From the NCBI RefSeq assembly GCF_002846495.1, contig NZ_PJNE01000001.1, positions 2,604,001-2,668,000 of the forward strand: DNA of 64,000 bases, given 5' to 3'. Position 1 is the first letter of the stretch. The number at the start of each line of letters is the position of its first letter. The notes under the pieces are model-generated. The model was not told where the DNA came from, made no database searches, and saw only the letters and a program-made list of their open reading frames with translations. This document shows positions 1-7,731 of this stretch, one piece after another. This stretch comes from Phycicoccus duodecadis (GTDB lineage Bacteria > Actinomycetota > Actinomycetes > Actinomycetales > Dermatophilaceae). The position numbers were made by a program, and so were the translations under genes.

Positions 1-795
1 GACCGTGATGTGTTGCGGATCCTGGTCGACCGCCGCCGCTCCATCGGGGAGGAGCACACCTACAAGATCAACCAGCTGCATGCGCTTCTGCTGGAACTGG
101 TTCCCGGCGGCGCCAAGCGCGACCTGTCCGCCGCTCAGGCCCGCAAGATCCTCACCGGGGTGCGGCCGCGGGACGTGGTGGGCAAGACCCGTAAGCGGGT
201 CGCGACCGAGCTCGTCGCCGACCTCGAGCGGCTGTACGCCCGCAAGAAGGCCGCGAACAAGGAGCTGACCGTGCTGCTGCGCGCCACCGGCACGACCCTG
301 ACCGACCTGCACGGCATCGGGCCCTCCGGGGCCGCTCGGCTGCTCGTCGAGGTCGGCGACATCACCCGCTTCCCTGACAAGGGCCACTTCGCGTCCTGGA
401 CCGGTACCGCGCCCATCGACGCCTCCTCCGGCGACAACGTGCGCCACCGCCTCAGCCGCGGCGGGAACCGCAAGATCAACCGGGTCCTCCACATCATGGC
501 CGTGGTCCAGCTGCGCAACGCCACCGAGGGCAGGGCCTACTACGACCGCAAAGTCGCCGCCGGCAAGACCCCCAACGAGGCGATGCGATGCCTGAAACGA
601 CGGCTGTCAGACCTGGTGTATCGGGCACTGCTTGACGACCTCAGCCGCGGCGCGGCGACGGGCCCGGGAGGACACACGGGCAACGGCTCTGACTCCAGCG
701 CGACCGGCTCACAACCCGACACCGGCTCTTCGGACAAGTCACTTCCCGGACCCGCCACCACCAAGCCTACGACCGGCATCCCCAAGGCGTCTTGA
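1..795 (+). CDS. IS110-family transposase, 5' end outside window
   Basis: The frame is open from the first base and ends with TGA at 793-795, so about 264 C-terminal residues are visible. The GTG at 10 is not a real start because the frame continues upstream. The visible part matches the C-terminal half of IS110/IS116/IS902 transposases: a helix-hairpin-helix-like segment (LHGIGPSGAARLL), then FASWTGTAPIDASSG and GNRKINRVLH, which precede the conserved C-terminal helix. The N-terminal DEDD nuclease part, where the catalytic acidic residues lie, is outside the window. The last 45 residues are a low-complexity Gly/Ser/Thr tail. Members of this family move a circular intermediate and usually have no terminal inverted repeats, so the element ends cannot be placed from sequence alone. 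Confidence 0.85.
   Translation, partial: DRDVLRILVDRRRSIGEEHTYKINQLHALLLELVPGGAKRDLSAAQARKILTGVRPRDVVGKTRKRVATELVADLERLYARKKAANKELTVLLRATGTTLTDLHGIGPSGAARLLVEVGDITRFPDKGHFASWTGTAPIDASSGDNVRHRLSRGGNRKINRVLHIMAVVQLRNATEGRAYYDRKVAAGKTPNEAMRCLKRRLSDLVYRALLDDLSRGAATGPGGHTGNGSDSSATGSQPDTGSSDKSLPGPATTKPTTGIPKAS
1..795 (+). mobile_element. 3' part of an IS110-type insertion sequence
   Basis: Only the transposase tail is visible. The true right end should lie a little beyond 795 and before or inside the broken kinase gene that ends at 866. No terminal inverted repeat was seen, as expected for this family. Confidence 0.6.
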
Positions 796-865
796 CACAG
801 AAGGGAGCCATGAGCGGTTCTTTGCCACCCGGCAGGGCCACATCGTCCCAGCGTCCCGCTCACGC

Positions 866-1072
866 TCACGGGCGATGCGGAAGACTAGACCGCGGATCCA
901 CCGCATCGCGGCAGAAGTCGTCGAGGCGGAAGACCGGCCACCCGCGGGCGGCGTACAGGCGGTTCGCCAGTCGGGACTTCCCGGAGCCGCTCAGACCGGC
1001 GAGGACGACGACGCGCCGGCGGTCCGCGGGAGGGGGCAGCCCGAGGTCCTTGCCGTCAGCCGGTCCGTCCAC
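866..1072 (-). pseudogene. Truncated uridine kinase-like ATP-binding protein
   Basis: A 68-residue reading frame whose N-terminal half looks like the start of actinobacterial uridine kinase/P-loop kinases: VVVLAGLSGSGKSRLA is a Walker A loop, followed by WPVFRLDDF, the usual strand carrying the first catalytic aspartates. Family members are about 200 residues, and this frame stops soon after DDF in sequence with no family resemblance. The stop lies about 70 bases from the end of the IS110 transposase, so disruption by the insertion is the simplest explanation. The rest of the kinase, if it survives, would be on the far side of the element, outside the window. The start is uncertain: codon 1 at 1072 is the only early one that keeps the P-loop. 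Confidence 0.6.
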
Positions 1073-1083
1073 GGGTGGCGAAT

Positions 1084-1488
1084 CTAGGTGGGGTCCGGGC
1101 GGTCAAGGAGCGCGACCAGCTTCCTCGGGGCCAGGACGCAGTACGACTCGACGACGAGCTCGGCGACCTCGTCCCAGTCGGTGGCGGCGTCGAGCGTGAG
1201 ACCCATCGCGTCGCGGCCCCAGCCGAGGACGTGGAAGGGCGGGCCCGCGTGTCGCAGCGCCTCGAGCTCCTCGCCCGCGGCGCGGAAGGTCATGACCACA
1301 TGGGCGCCGTCGACGGGGTCGTCGACCCCGAGGACGTGCACGAAGGTCCGCTTGCGCACCCGCCACCGGGTGCCGACCCAGGCATGCTCCTCGTAGGCGT
1401 CCGGGAGGGCGAGGCACAGTCGGCGCAGGCGCCGCTCAACGTCGGCGGGGACGTCGTCGGTGAGGCGGCGGGCGGGCGCGGCGGCCAT
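1084..1488 (-). CDS. MmcQ/YjbR family protein
   Basis: A 134-residue protein of the MmcQ/YjbR (CyaY-like fold) family: ADVERRLRRLCLALPDAYEEHAW at the N-terminus is the typical opening, then a beta-rich middle (WRVRKRTFVHVLGVD) and a C-terminal helix ending in ESYCVLAPRKLVALL. The length is normal. The family is widespread and described as DNA-binding or of unknown function; nothing here gives a specific role. The ATG at 1488 is supported by a leaderless-type promoter: TAGCCT at 1495-1500 followed by exactly six bases. It lies next to the broken kinase gene but reads as an independent unit. Confidence 0.8.
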   Translation of the reverse strand: MAAAPARRLTDDVPADVERRLRRLCLALPDAYEEHAWVGTRWRVRKRTFVHVLGVDDPVDGAHVVMTFRAAGEELEALRHAGPPFHVLGWGRDAMGLTLDAATDWDEVAELVVESYCVLAPRKLVALLDRPDPT

Positions 1489-1494
1489 CGGCGC

Positions 1495-1500
1495 AGGCTA
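1495..1500 (-). promoter_or_regulatory. -10 box for leaderless MmcQ/YjbR gene
   Basis: TAGCCT on the minus strand, six bases before the ATG at 1488. No Shine-Dalgarno sequence lies between. Confidence 0.5.
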
Positions 1501-1610
1501 CGCCGCCCCACCGACAGCCGGGTCGGACCTCGGGGCCGGCAAACGCGACGCCATCCATTGGCACATTGATCGCGGCAAGTCCTGTAGCCGCTTACGCGAT
1601 GCCAGCGCGC

Positions 1611-1862
1611 TTAGCCGGGCGCGTCCTGACCAGTGATGGCTCCCGGGGTGTGCCTATGCACGAACAGGTTAACGACGAGTAGGAGAAGTCCGAGCTGTGG
1701 GATGAGGAACAGCAGCAGGAACCACCACAGGGGCTTGATGCTGATCCAGGGCCGCATCCAGCCGCCGGACACGTGCCTGGCGTAGAGCGCGACCGCGGTC
1801 GCCAGGACCAGGAAGATCGCCACGCTGACCCAGTTGATGCGAAAACCCAGTTCGACATCCAC
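1611..1862 (-). CDS. Small two-helix membrane protein, unknown
   Basis: An 83-residue protein starting with GTG at 1862. Two hydrophobic segments are evident: about residues 10-28 (WVSVAIFLVLATAVALYA) and about 44-67 (PLWWFLLLFLIPQLGLLLLVV), joined by a Trp/Arg-rich loop. The tail is short and polar. The start is supported by TAGCCT at 1869-1874 followed by six bases, a leaderless arrangement. I do not recognise the family and see no partner gene; it sits between MmcQ/YjbR and the toxin-antitoxin pair, in a patch of small accessory genes. Confidence 0.55.
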   Translation of the reverse strand: MDVELGFRINWVSVAIFLVLATAVALYARHVSGGWMRPWISIKPLWWFLLLFLIPQLGLLLLVVNLFVHRHTPGAITGQDAPG

Positions 1863-1868
1863 GCAGCG

Positions 1869-1874
1869 AGGCTA
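1869..1874 (-). promoter_or_regulatory. -10 box for the small membrane protein
   Basis: TAGCCT on the minus strand, six bases before the GTG at 1862. Confidence 0.45.
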
Positions 1875-1967
1875 CATAGAGCGCATCGCGCGCAGTGGAC
1901 ATCTGAGGCTCGGCGAACACCCGCAACTCGGCACGATCGGCGGCAGTTCCGCGTGGTTGCTCTCCGC

Positions 1968-2372
1968 TCAGTGGCGGGGCGTTCTGAGCAGCTCGATGGT
2001 GCAGGTGGGGCCTGCCGCGTGAGCGAGTCGTCGGTCGCCGGTGAGCAGCGTCGCGTCCAGCGCCTCGGCCAGGGCGACGTACGCGGCGTCGTAGGTGGTC
2101 AGGTTGTCCCGCAGCTCCCAACACCTGGGTAACAACACCAGGTGCGCGGCGCGGTGCATCGGCAGCGCTGCAAGGTCGGTCATGGCCAGCTCGGCCCGGC
2201 GGTTGTCGAGCATCCCCACCCGGTTCTGACGACGCAGCACCGAGGCGACCTCGAGGTCGACGAGCTCGGGCGCGGCCAGCGTCTCCCCTCGAAGGCGGGC
2301 GCGAGCGGCATCCCCGTCCGGGCCGTCATCGGCCAACGCGACCGCAAGCACGCTGGCGTCAACGATGAGCAC
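1968..2372 (-). CDS. vapC: VapC-type PIN-domain toxin
   Basis: A 134-residue PIN-domain ribonuclease, toxin of a type II pair. The N-terminal MLIVDASVLAVAL carries the first catalytic Asp. E at LVDLEVASVL is the conserved second acid, and TTYDAAYVALAEAL holds the third acid, with the LLTGDRRLA motif carrying the fourth. All four PIN acids are therefore present and the protein is probably active. VapC enzymes cut tRNA or other RNA when free of antitoxin. The start overlaps the 3' end of the antitoxin gene by 14 bases, so the two are translationally coupled in the usual antitoxin-first order. Confidence 0.9.
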   Translation of the reverse strand: MLIVDASVLAVALADDGPDGDAARARLRGETLAAPELVDLEVASVLRRQNRVGMLDNRRAELAMTDLAALPMHRAAHLVLLPRCWELRDNLTTYDAAYVALAEALDATLLTGDRRLAHAAGPTCTIELLRTPRH

Positions 2373-2589
2373 GATCCCCCTGCACGGTCTTGACCGCCTC
2401 CGCCAACGGCACCGAGCCGCCCGATCGGCCGCCGGCCCGGTCGAGGACCTCCTCCACGGTGGGCTGGCTGGCCTCGGCGATCAGCCGGGAGCGTAGGTAC
2501 TCCTGCAGCGACTGGTGCGCGGCGGCAGCCCGTTGGCGCAACACCGCGTGGGTGCTCTCCGGGACGTCCTTGATCTGAACACTGGGCAT
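2359..2589 (-). CDS. vapB: VapB/FitA-type antitoxin
   Basis: A 76-residue antitoxin upstream of and overlapping vapC. The N-terminus MPSVQIKDVPESTHAVLRQR followed by LQEYLRSRL is a ribbon-helix-helix DNA-binding fold of the FitA/VapB type. The C-terminal 35 residues are acidic and flexible, as expected for the part that wraps the toxin. Longer in-frame starts upstream exist, but the ATG at 2589 is preferred. It begins the ribbon-helix-helix domain, and CATAAT at 2596-2601 lies exactly six bases before it, so the transcript is probably leaderless. The operator palindrome at 2589-2607 covers this promoter, which fits autorepression by the VapBC complex. Confidence 0.88.
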   Translation of the reverse strand: MPSVQIKDVPESTHAVLRQRAAAAHQSLQEYLRSRLIAEASQPTVEEVLDRAGGRSGGSVPLAEAVKTVQGDRAHR

Positions 2590-2607
2590 GGCGCCATTAT
2601 GGCGCCA
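2589..2607 (-). promoter_or_regulatory. VapBC operator over the -10 box
   Basis: Two copies of the self-complementary octamer TGGCGCCA (2589-2596 and 2600-2607) separated by TTA, forming one larger near-perfect palindrome. The -10 hexamer CATAAT (2596-2601, minus strand) lies in its middle and the vapB start codon at its edge, so bound repressor would block transcription directly. That it is the VapB site is inferred from position. Confidence 0.65.
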
Positions 2608-2683
2608 AGAGCACCGAACCACAACCGTCCGACCATCGGCACGATCGCCGGCACGTGCGAACGGTCGATGCGAGGATGCGCCC

Positions 2684-3025
2684 ATGGACAGAGCGGCGCT
2701 CATCGGTGCCTTACAGCGCGCTACGCCGGCGTCTCTGGCGTGTACAGCAGCGCTCGAAGAGGGGGCTGACTTCGAGGTGTCAGACGGCACCACGGCCACT
2801 GTGGATCTCATCACGATCTACAGCCGACGTGCCAAGCACGTAGCTGCGGTCGGCTTGGAACATGGCGGATTTGATCGAGCTCTCTCTGACCTCAGCGCCT
2901 GCCCAGCGGACGCCGTCAGGCTCGGCCATGTCACGGACCGCGCCGGGCAGCGTCACTATCAACTCTTCCTAACCCCCGACGCGGACGACGTAGTCGCGTG
3001 CCTCTGGGTACACCACGAGCCGTGA
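2684..3025 (+). CDS. Hypothetical protein, 113 residues
   Basis: A soluble 113-residue protein with no recognised motif. It has mixed alpha/beta character: an N-terminal helix (MDRAALIGALQRA), a central TVDLITIYSRR strand and a C-terminal QLFLTPDADDVVACLWV. An in-frame start at 2588 exists, but it would add a basic non-conserved stretch and overlap the divergent vapB promoter. The ATG at 2684 follows GAGGAT by six bases, consistent with a leaderless start. The gene and its surroundings have lower GC and less third-position G/C than the flanking genes, suggesting recent acquisition with the VapBC pair. Confidence 0.5.
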   Translation: MDRAALIGALQRATPASLACTAALEEGADFEVSDGTTATVDLITIYSRRAKHVAAVGLEHGGFDRALSDLSACPADAVRLGHVTDRAGQRHYQLFLTPDADDVVACLWVHHEP

Positions 3026-3126
3026 CTTCATTTCACAACACGAAGACATTTCGCCACGCTCACTCTCCGCGGCAGATGCGCGAACGCCGCCCACTCCCGT
3101 CGCGTCCGTCGATCGCTCGCTGAACG

Positions 3127-3318
3127 CTAGGCGCTGAGCATCCACGCGACAATCGCCACGACGCCAGCCGCGGCGAAGATCCCTGCACCGGCACGGAGCC
3201 CCTGACGGGTCGGCCGAATGAACGGATCGGACTTAGAGGTACGACTGCTGACGAACCGCTCCACCGCGAAGCCCAATGCCGCCAGGAGGATCGCTGCGAA
3301 GACCAAGACGTCGGTCAT
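3127..3318 (-). CDS. Small two-helix membrane protein, unknown
   Basis: A 63-residue protein with two predicted membrane segments, about residues 3-20 (DVLVFAAILLAALGFAVE) and 44-62 (AGAGIFAAAGVVAIVAWM), joined by a basic 20-residue loop. The start is supported by AGGAG seven bases upstream of the ATG at 3318. No family is recognised. It lies in the same lower-GC patch as the preceding gene, so it may be part of an acquired block. Confidence 0.5.
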   Translation of the reverse strand: MTDVLVFAAILLAALGFAVERFVSSRTSKSDPFIRPTRQGLRAGAGIFAAAGVVAIVAWMLSA

Positions 3319-3452
3319 TCATGGCTCCTGTAGTCGCGCTTCTCGGGTCGGCGTCATTCCCAAGGGTATGCAGCCCACGAACGCTTCCCCTCATCGGCAG
3401 ATCCGGTAGAGGCGTCTGGCCGGGTCGGGAGCGTCAACAGGCACACACCCGG

Positions 3453-5138
3453 TCAGTCCGGGGCGGGGACCCCGTCGGCGCGCCCCAGGGTGCCGTTGGG
3501 GTCGAACAGGTCGTAGACGCGCGGCGCCCACAGCAGCTGCCCGCGCGAGAGCTCGGGCGGCCCCAGCCGCCGCAGCCGCCCGGGGGGCCGCTCCTCGCCG
3601 AGACGCCCGGCAGCGGGCCGCCCACGGCGCCGCCAGCGCACGGCCGTCCCGCGCATCGGCGCCCGGGGACGGGGCACGTGCACGCGGCCGCGCGAGGGAC
3701 CGGCGTCGCCGTACCAGGCGTCGAGCGCGTCGGCCGAACGCGCCATCAGGTCCCAGACCTCGTCGGGGTCGTCGGGCACGTCGTCGGGGTCCAGGCCCAC
3801 GTGCTCGCCCACCAGCTCACGGCGCAGGCGCAGCGCGAAGGCGTCGCGCGGGGCCCGGCCACCGTCGCGCGCGACCCGCTCGTCCTGCACCGTGCACGAG
3901 AGCTCGGAGTCGTTCGTCCACGAGCGGCGGTTGAAGTTGTCCGAGCCCACGCTGGCCCACCGGTCGTCGATGATGCACACCTTGGAGTGCACGTACACCG
4001 GGTAGCCGGCCGGGCTGGTCAGCCCGAACAGCGCCACCCGGTCGGGGGCCGCCTCGAGCAGCACGTCCATCGCCAGCTTGCGCCCGTACAGCTGCGCCGG
4101 CAGCGACACGCTGCCGTCGACATCCGGGTGGATGGGGATGACCGCGATCATCCGCAGCTCGGGGTTGCGGGCCAGCGCCTCGCCGAAGTGTCGACCGACC
4201 TCCTCCGACCACAGGTACTGGTCCTCGAGGTAGAGCAGCCGCTGCGCGCCCGCGAGCGCCTTGCCGTTGCCCAGGGCCACGCTGCGCTCGCCGTGGGGCG
4301 CGAAGTCGAAGCCCGACGTCAGCAGGTCGGGGTAGGTCCGCAGCACCTGCACGGCCTCGTGCCCGCCCTCGACCGCCGGCGGGGGCGGGGTCTGCTCGGG
4401 GATGGGCCGCGCGGCGAGGTCCTCGCGCTGGAGCAGGCTGGAGGCGATCCGGCCCGGGTTCGACGTGAGCGGGGTGGTGTCGTCCCACCGCTCCCGGAAG
4501 CAGGTCTCGACGTCGTACACCGCCGGCCCCTGGATGGCGCAGTGCACGTCGTGCCAGGCGGGGCGGGGGCCGAAGACCTCGGGCATCACGATCGGCTGGG
4601 GGTCCCCCTCGTGCTCGGCAGTGTCGCGGCGGCTGTGGCAGAGGTCGATGCCGCCCACGAACGCGATGTCGCGCGCGGGGTCGTCGCCGTGCCGCAGCAC
4701 CACGAACTTCTGGTGGTGGGAGCCGCCCGGCGCCACCCGCATGTCGCGCAGGCACTGCCCCCCGGCCTCGTCGATCTCGATGCCGAGCAGGCGCGACTTC
4801 TCGGAGTGGAAGCCGAAGCGCCGCCAGTGCGAGCGCCACAGCAGGCCCCGCACGACCACCCCGCGCCGGGCGGCGTCGCTCAGCACCGCCGAGAGGGTGG
4901 CCCGGGGGTCGTCGGTGAGCCGCTCGTCCGGGTCGCCACGCCAGTCGGCGAAGAGCACCAGGTCGCCGGGCCCCATGCCGCCGATGCGCTCGTGCAGCTC
5001 GGCGAAGTACGGCGCGCCGTGGACCAGCGGGCGCACGCGGTTGCCGGTGCTCCACGCGACGTCGTCGGGGTGGTGGGCGTCGACCCGGGTGTGCGGGTTC
5101 TCGCGCTCCGAAGGACGGAGGAAGAGGTGATCGAGCAT
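3453..5138 (-). CDS. Phospholipase D-like family protein
   Basis: A 561-residue protein of the PLD superfamily, whose members hydrolyse or transfer phosphodiester bonds of phospholipids or related substrates. Two catalytic regions are visible. The C-terminal one, HSKVCIIDDRWASVGSDNFN, is a full HxKx4D motif with the usual downstream GSxNxN. The N-terminal one, SHHQKFVVLRHGDD, has the His and Lys but Arg at the position of the motif Asp, with the acids a few residues later. FVGGIDLCHSR follows, as in bacterial cardiolipin synthase/PLD-like proteins. The last 80 residues are Arg/Pro-rich. No signal peptide is seen, so the site of action is not clear. It is transcribed alone, divergent from the response regulator. 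Confidence 0.8.
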   Translation of the reverse strand: MLDHLFLRPSERENPHTRVDAHHPDDVAWSTGNRVRPLVHGAPYFAELHERIGGMGPGDLVLFADWRGDPDERLTDDPRATLSAVLSDAARRGVVVRGLLWRSHWRRFGFHSEKSRLLGIEIDEAGGQCLRDMRVAPGGSHHQKFVVLRHGDDPARDIAFVGGIDLCHSRRDTAEHEGDPQPIVMPEVFGPRPAWHDVHCAIQGPAVYDVETCFRERWDDTTPLTSNPGRIASSLLQREDLAARPIPEQTPPPPAVEGGHEAVQVLRTYPDLLTSGFDFAPHGERSVALGNGKALAGAQRLLYLEDQYLWSEEVGRHFGEALARNPELRMIAVIPIHPDVDGSVSLPAQLYGRKLAMDVLLEAAPDRVALFGLTSPAGYPVYVHSKVCIIDDRWASVGSDNFNRRSWTNDSELSCTVQDERVARDGGRAPRDAFALRLRRELVGEHVGLDPDDVPDDPDEVWDLMARSADALDAWYGDAGPSRGRVHVPRPRAPMRGTAVRWRRRGRPAAGRLGEERPPGRLRRLGPPELSRGQLLWAPRVYDLFDPNGTLGRADGVPAPD

Positions 5139-5218
5139 CGGGCCCGTCCTGTCATGGGCGCGCGCAGGGTGGCGCGACCGGACTTCGCAACCTACCGACG
5201 GGGCGGCATCGGGCTCAA

Positions 5219-5224
5219 TACGAT
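5219..5224 (+). promoter_or_regulatory. -10 box for response regulator gene
   Basis: TACGAT followed by six bases and then the ATG at 5231; leaderless arrangement. Confidence 0.5.
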
Positions 5225-5230
5225 GCCGCC

Positions 5231-5929
5231 ATGGGGATCCGGGTCGTGCTCGCCGAGGACAACGCCCTGCTGCGACGGGGTCTGTCGGCCCTGCTGTCCG
5301 AGCACCCCGACGTCGACGCGGTGCACGAGGCCCACGACCACGACTCCCTCGTCGCGCTGGTCGAGGAGGTCGGGCCCGACGTCGTCCTCGCCGACATCCG
5401 GATGCCGCCCACGCACACCGACGAGGGCATCCGGGCGGCGAACACGTTCCGCCGCACCCACCCCGGGCTCGGGGTGGTGGTGCTCTCGCAGCACGCCGAC
5501 GCCGAGCGCGCGCTGGCCCTGGTGAGTGGTGGCAGCACCCACCGCGGGTACCTGCTCAAGGAGCGCGTCAGCGACGTCGACCAGGTGGTGGCGGCGCTGC
5601 ACGCCGTGCGCCGTGGTGAGAGCGTCATCGACGCGCACGTGGTCGACGCCCTGATGAGCCACCGGATGCGGTTCGCCGAGAGCCCGGTCGCCCGGCTGAC
5701 CGCCCGCGAGCGCGAGGTGCTGGCCCGGGTGGCCACCGGAGCCTCCAACTCCGCGGTCGCCGAGCACCTGCACGTCACGTCGCGTGCGGTCGAGAAGCAC
5801 ATCAACTCGATCTTCGCCAAGCTCGACCTCCCGCCCGGCGACTCCACGCACCGCCGGGTCGCCGCCGTCCTGATGTACCTCGGCGACGTGCGCGGACCCG
5901 GGGGCCAGGGCCCGTCCGCGCGGGTCTGA
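5231..5929 (+). CDS. LuxR/NarL-type response regulator
   Basis: A 232-residue two-component response regulator. The receiver domain (residues 1-125) has the acidic pair at LAEDN, phosphoacceptor Asp55 in VVLADIRMPP, and the Lys in YLLKERVSD. The C-terminal LuxR-type helix-turn-helix (about 155-210) reads LTAREREVLARVATGASN, then AVEKHINSIFAKL. The cognate histidine kinase starts two bases after its stop, so the pair is one operon with the regulator first. The start is supported by TACGAT six bases upstream. Target genes cannot be read from the window. Confidence 0.92.
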   Translation: MGIRVVLAEDNALLRRGLSALLSEHPDVDAVHEAHDHDSLVALVEEVGPDVVLADIRMPPTHTDEGIRAANTFRRTHPGLGVVVLSQHADAERALALVSGGSTHRGYLLKERVSDVDQVVAALHAVRRGESVIDAHVVDALMSHRMRFAESPVARLTAREREVLARVATGASNSAVAEHLHVTSRAVEKHINSIFAKLDLPPGDSTHRRVAAVLMYLGDVRGPGGQGPSARV

Positions 5930-5931
5930 GG

Positions 5932-7179
5932 ATGCCGCCCCGCCGCCCTTGCGCGACCGACCCGGGCCCGCTCTCGCCCCGCGACGGCGCGGAACGGGTG
6001 CGCACCTCCCTCGTGGTCTACGCCGCGGTCATCTGGGTGACGGCGGCCGCCCTCGTCGTGCTCGACCGGGCGGTCGGGCCGCTGCCGTCGGTGCGGGCCT
6101 GCATCGCACTCCTCGTCGGGGGCGGGCTGGTCTACGCCGCGGCCTTCGGGCTGGTGCGGGTCGGGCGGGTGCGCACCGCGGCGCTGCTGGCGCTCGTCGG
6201 GACGTGGGTGATGGCCGTCGGGTTCGTGTGGGTGGCGCCGTACACGACGCCCATCTCGATCCTGGTGCTGCACGTCCCCTCCCTGCTCATCACCGGCGCC
6301 TTCTCGCTGCGCGCCCGCGGGGGCATCCTGCTGACCACCGTGGCGCTCACCGGCCTCCTGGTTGGACTCGGTGAGGCGCGCCGGGAGGGCTCCGCGGTCG
6401 AGGTCGCGCTGATGCCGTACCTGCCGCTGCTGACGGCCGCGTTCACCACCGTCGTGGCCGTGCTGTTGGTCGTCGGCATCCGCGACCACATGCAGCGGCT
6501 GGCGCGGCGGACCGCCGACCTGCGGGCCTCGCAGCGGCGGCTGGCCCTGGTCAGCCTGGAGACCCGCCGCGAGATCGAGCGCGACCTGCACGACGGGGCC
6601 CAGCAGCGCCTGACCACCCTGGCGGTCGACCTCGGCCGCGTCCAGCGGCTGTGGGACGACGACCCCGAACGGGCCCGCGCGATCGTGGCGGGGATGAGCG
6701 CGCAGCTCCAGGAGGCCATCCAGGAGCTGCGCGACCTGGCGCACGGCATCTACCCGGCGCTCCTGGGCGAGCAGGGCCTGGCGGGCGCGCTGCCGGCCGT
6801 GGCACGGCGCACCACGCTGCCGTGTGTGGTCGACCTGCGGCTGGCGCGGCGACACTCCCCCACCGTCGAGGGTGCGGTCTACTTCTGCTGCCTCGAGGCC
6901 GTGCACAACGCGGACCGGCACTCCGGCGGCGGCCGCGTCACCGTCGAGGTGCGCGATGACGACGGGCCTTCCGGCGCGGACCTGTGGTTCCGGGTGCACG
7001 ACGACGGGGCGGGCTTCCTCGTGGGCGAACGCGGCAGCAGCCACGGGCTCACCGGGATGCGCGACCGCATCCAGTCAGCCGGTGGGGAGCTCGAGGTCGA
7101 GTCGTCGCCGGGGTCCGGGACCAGCGTCGTCGGGCGCTTCAGGGCCGATCGCGAGGCGGACGCCGCACCGCCCGGCTGA
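5932..7179 (+). CDS. Sensor histidine kinase, HisKA_3 type
   Basis: A 415-residue membrane sensor kinase paired with the upstream NarL-type regulator. The N-terminal part carries about five hydrophobic segments (residues 27-190) without a large extracellular loop, suggesting sensing within or at the membrane. The dimerisation and phosphoacceptor region is IERDLHDGAQQRL, with His220 the phosphorylated residue. The HATPase domain follows, with EAVHNADRHSGG (N box), DDGAGF (G1) and GLTGMRDRI (G2). The order and spacing are normal for the family. There is no good Shine-Dalgarno sequence, so translation is probably coupled to the regulator ending two bases earlier. Confidence 0.9.
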   Translation: MPPRRPCATDPGPLSPRDGAERVRTSLVVYAAVIWVTAAALVVLDRAVGPLPSVRACIALLVGGGLVYAAAFGLVRVGRVRTAALLALVGTWVMAVGFVWVAPYTTPISILVLHVPSLLITGAFSLRARGGILLTTVALTGLLVGLGEARREGSAVEVALMPYLPLLTAAFTTVVAVLLVVGIRDHMQRLARRTADLRASQRRLALVSLETRREIERDLHDGAQQRLTTLAVDLGRVQRLWDDDPERARAIVAGMSAQLQEAIQELRDLAHGIYPALLGEQGLAGALPAVARRTTLPCVVDLRLARRHSPTVEGAVYFCCLEAVHNADRHSGGGRVTVEVRDDDGPSGADLWFRVHDDGAGFLVGERGSSHGLTGMRDRIQSAGGELEVESSPGSGTSVVGRFRADREADAAPPG

Positions 7180-7361
7180 GGACGTCGCGGCCTCGCGCGC
7201 CGCGCCCGACCGCGCGCGGCGGGCGAGGTGGTGCTCACACCAGCACCGGCAGGGGAGGTCGCCGTAGTGACGTCGGCCCCCTCCCCCGGAGACGATGTAG
7301 GGGAGGGGTGGCCGTCGCAGGGGACAGGTCAGCCCGACCCGGGTGAGCACCACCACCCGCA

Positions 7362-7403
7362 CCGCGACGGACCCGACACGACGACCCGTGGGGTCCGTCG
7401 CGG
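7362..7403. terminator. Strong hairpin between convergent genes
   Basis: Perfect 13-base inverted repeat (CCGCGACGGACCC at 7362-7374 and its complement at 7391-7403) in the gap between the histidine kinase and the leftward membrane gene. There is no T-run, as is common in high-GC actinobacteria. Probably a bidirectional terminator. Confidence 0.55.
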
Positions 7404-7454
7404 CGTGTCGTGGGGGTGTCTCCGGAGGCGGCCCCGCGGGCCGGCCGGGGCTGC

Positions 7455-7688
7455 TCAGATGGCGAAGTAGGCGATGAGGACCGCGAACAGCAGCGGCACC
7501 CCGAAGACCACGTCGAGCACGTGGAACGGCACCCAGAACAGGTGCGTCACCTTCCAGCCGTAGTCGGCGTCGGGCCACTCCGGGGGCACCCATCGGCGGG
7601 CCCGCCACAGGCGCTGGCCCACGAGCAGCAGCGCGTAGACCACGACCGCCACCCACCAGCCGTCGATCGTGCCGGTGGTCTCCCTCAC
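7455..7688 (-). CDS. Small two-helix membrane protein, unknown
   Basis: A 77-residue protein starting with GTG at 7688. Two hydrophobic segments (about residues 11-28, WWVAVVVYALLLVG, and 50-76, FWVPFHVLDVVFGVPLLFAVLIAYFAI) flank a short polar loop rich in Trp and Pro. A longer in-frame start at 7799 would overlap the end of pfp and add an Arg/Pro-rich stretch typical of shadow translation, so the shorter start is preferred. It lies 43 bases downstream of pfp on the same strand and may be its operon partner. Function is unknown. Confidence 0.55.
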   Translation of the reverse strand: MRETTGTIDGWWVAVVVYALLLVGQRLWRARRWVPPEWPDADYGWKVTHLFWVPFHVLDVVFGVPLLFAVLIAYFAI

Positions 7689-7731
7689 CGGGGCGTCACC
7701 GGCTCGGAGCGGCGGCGGGTCGCGGAGGGGC

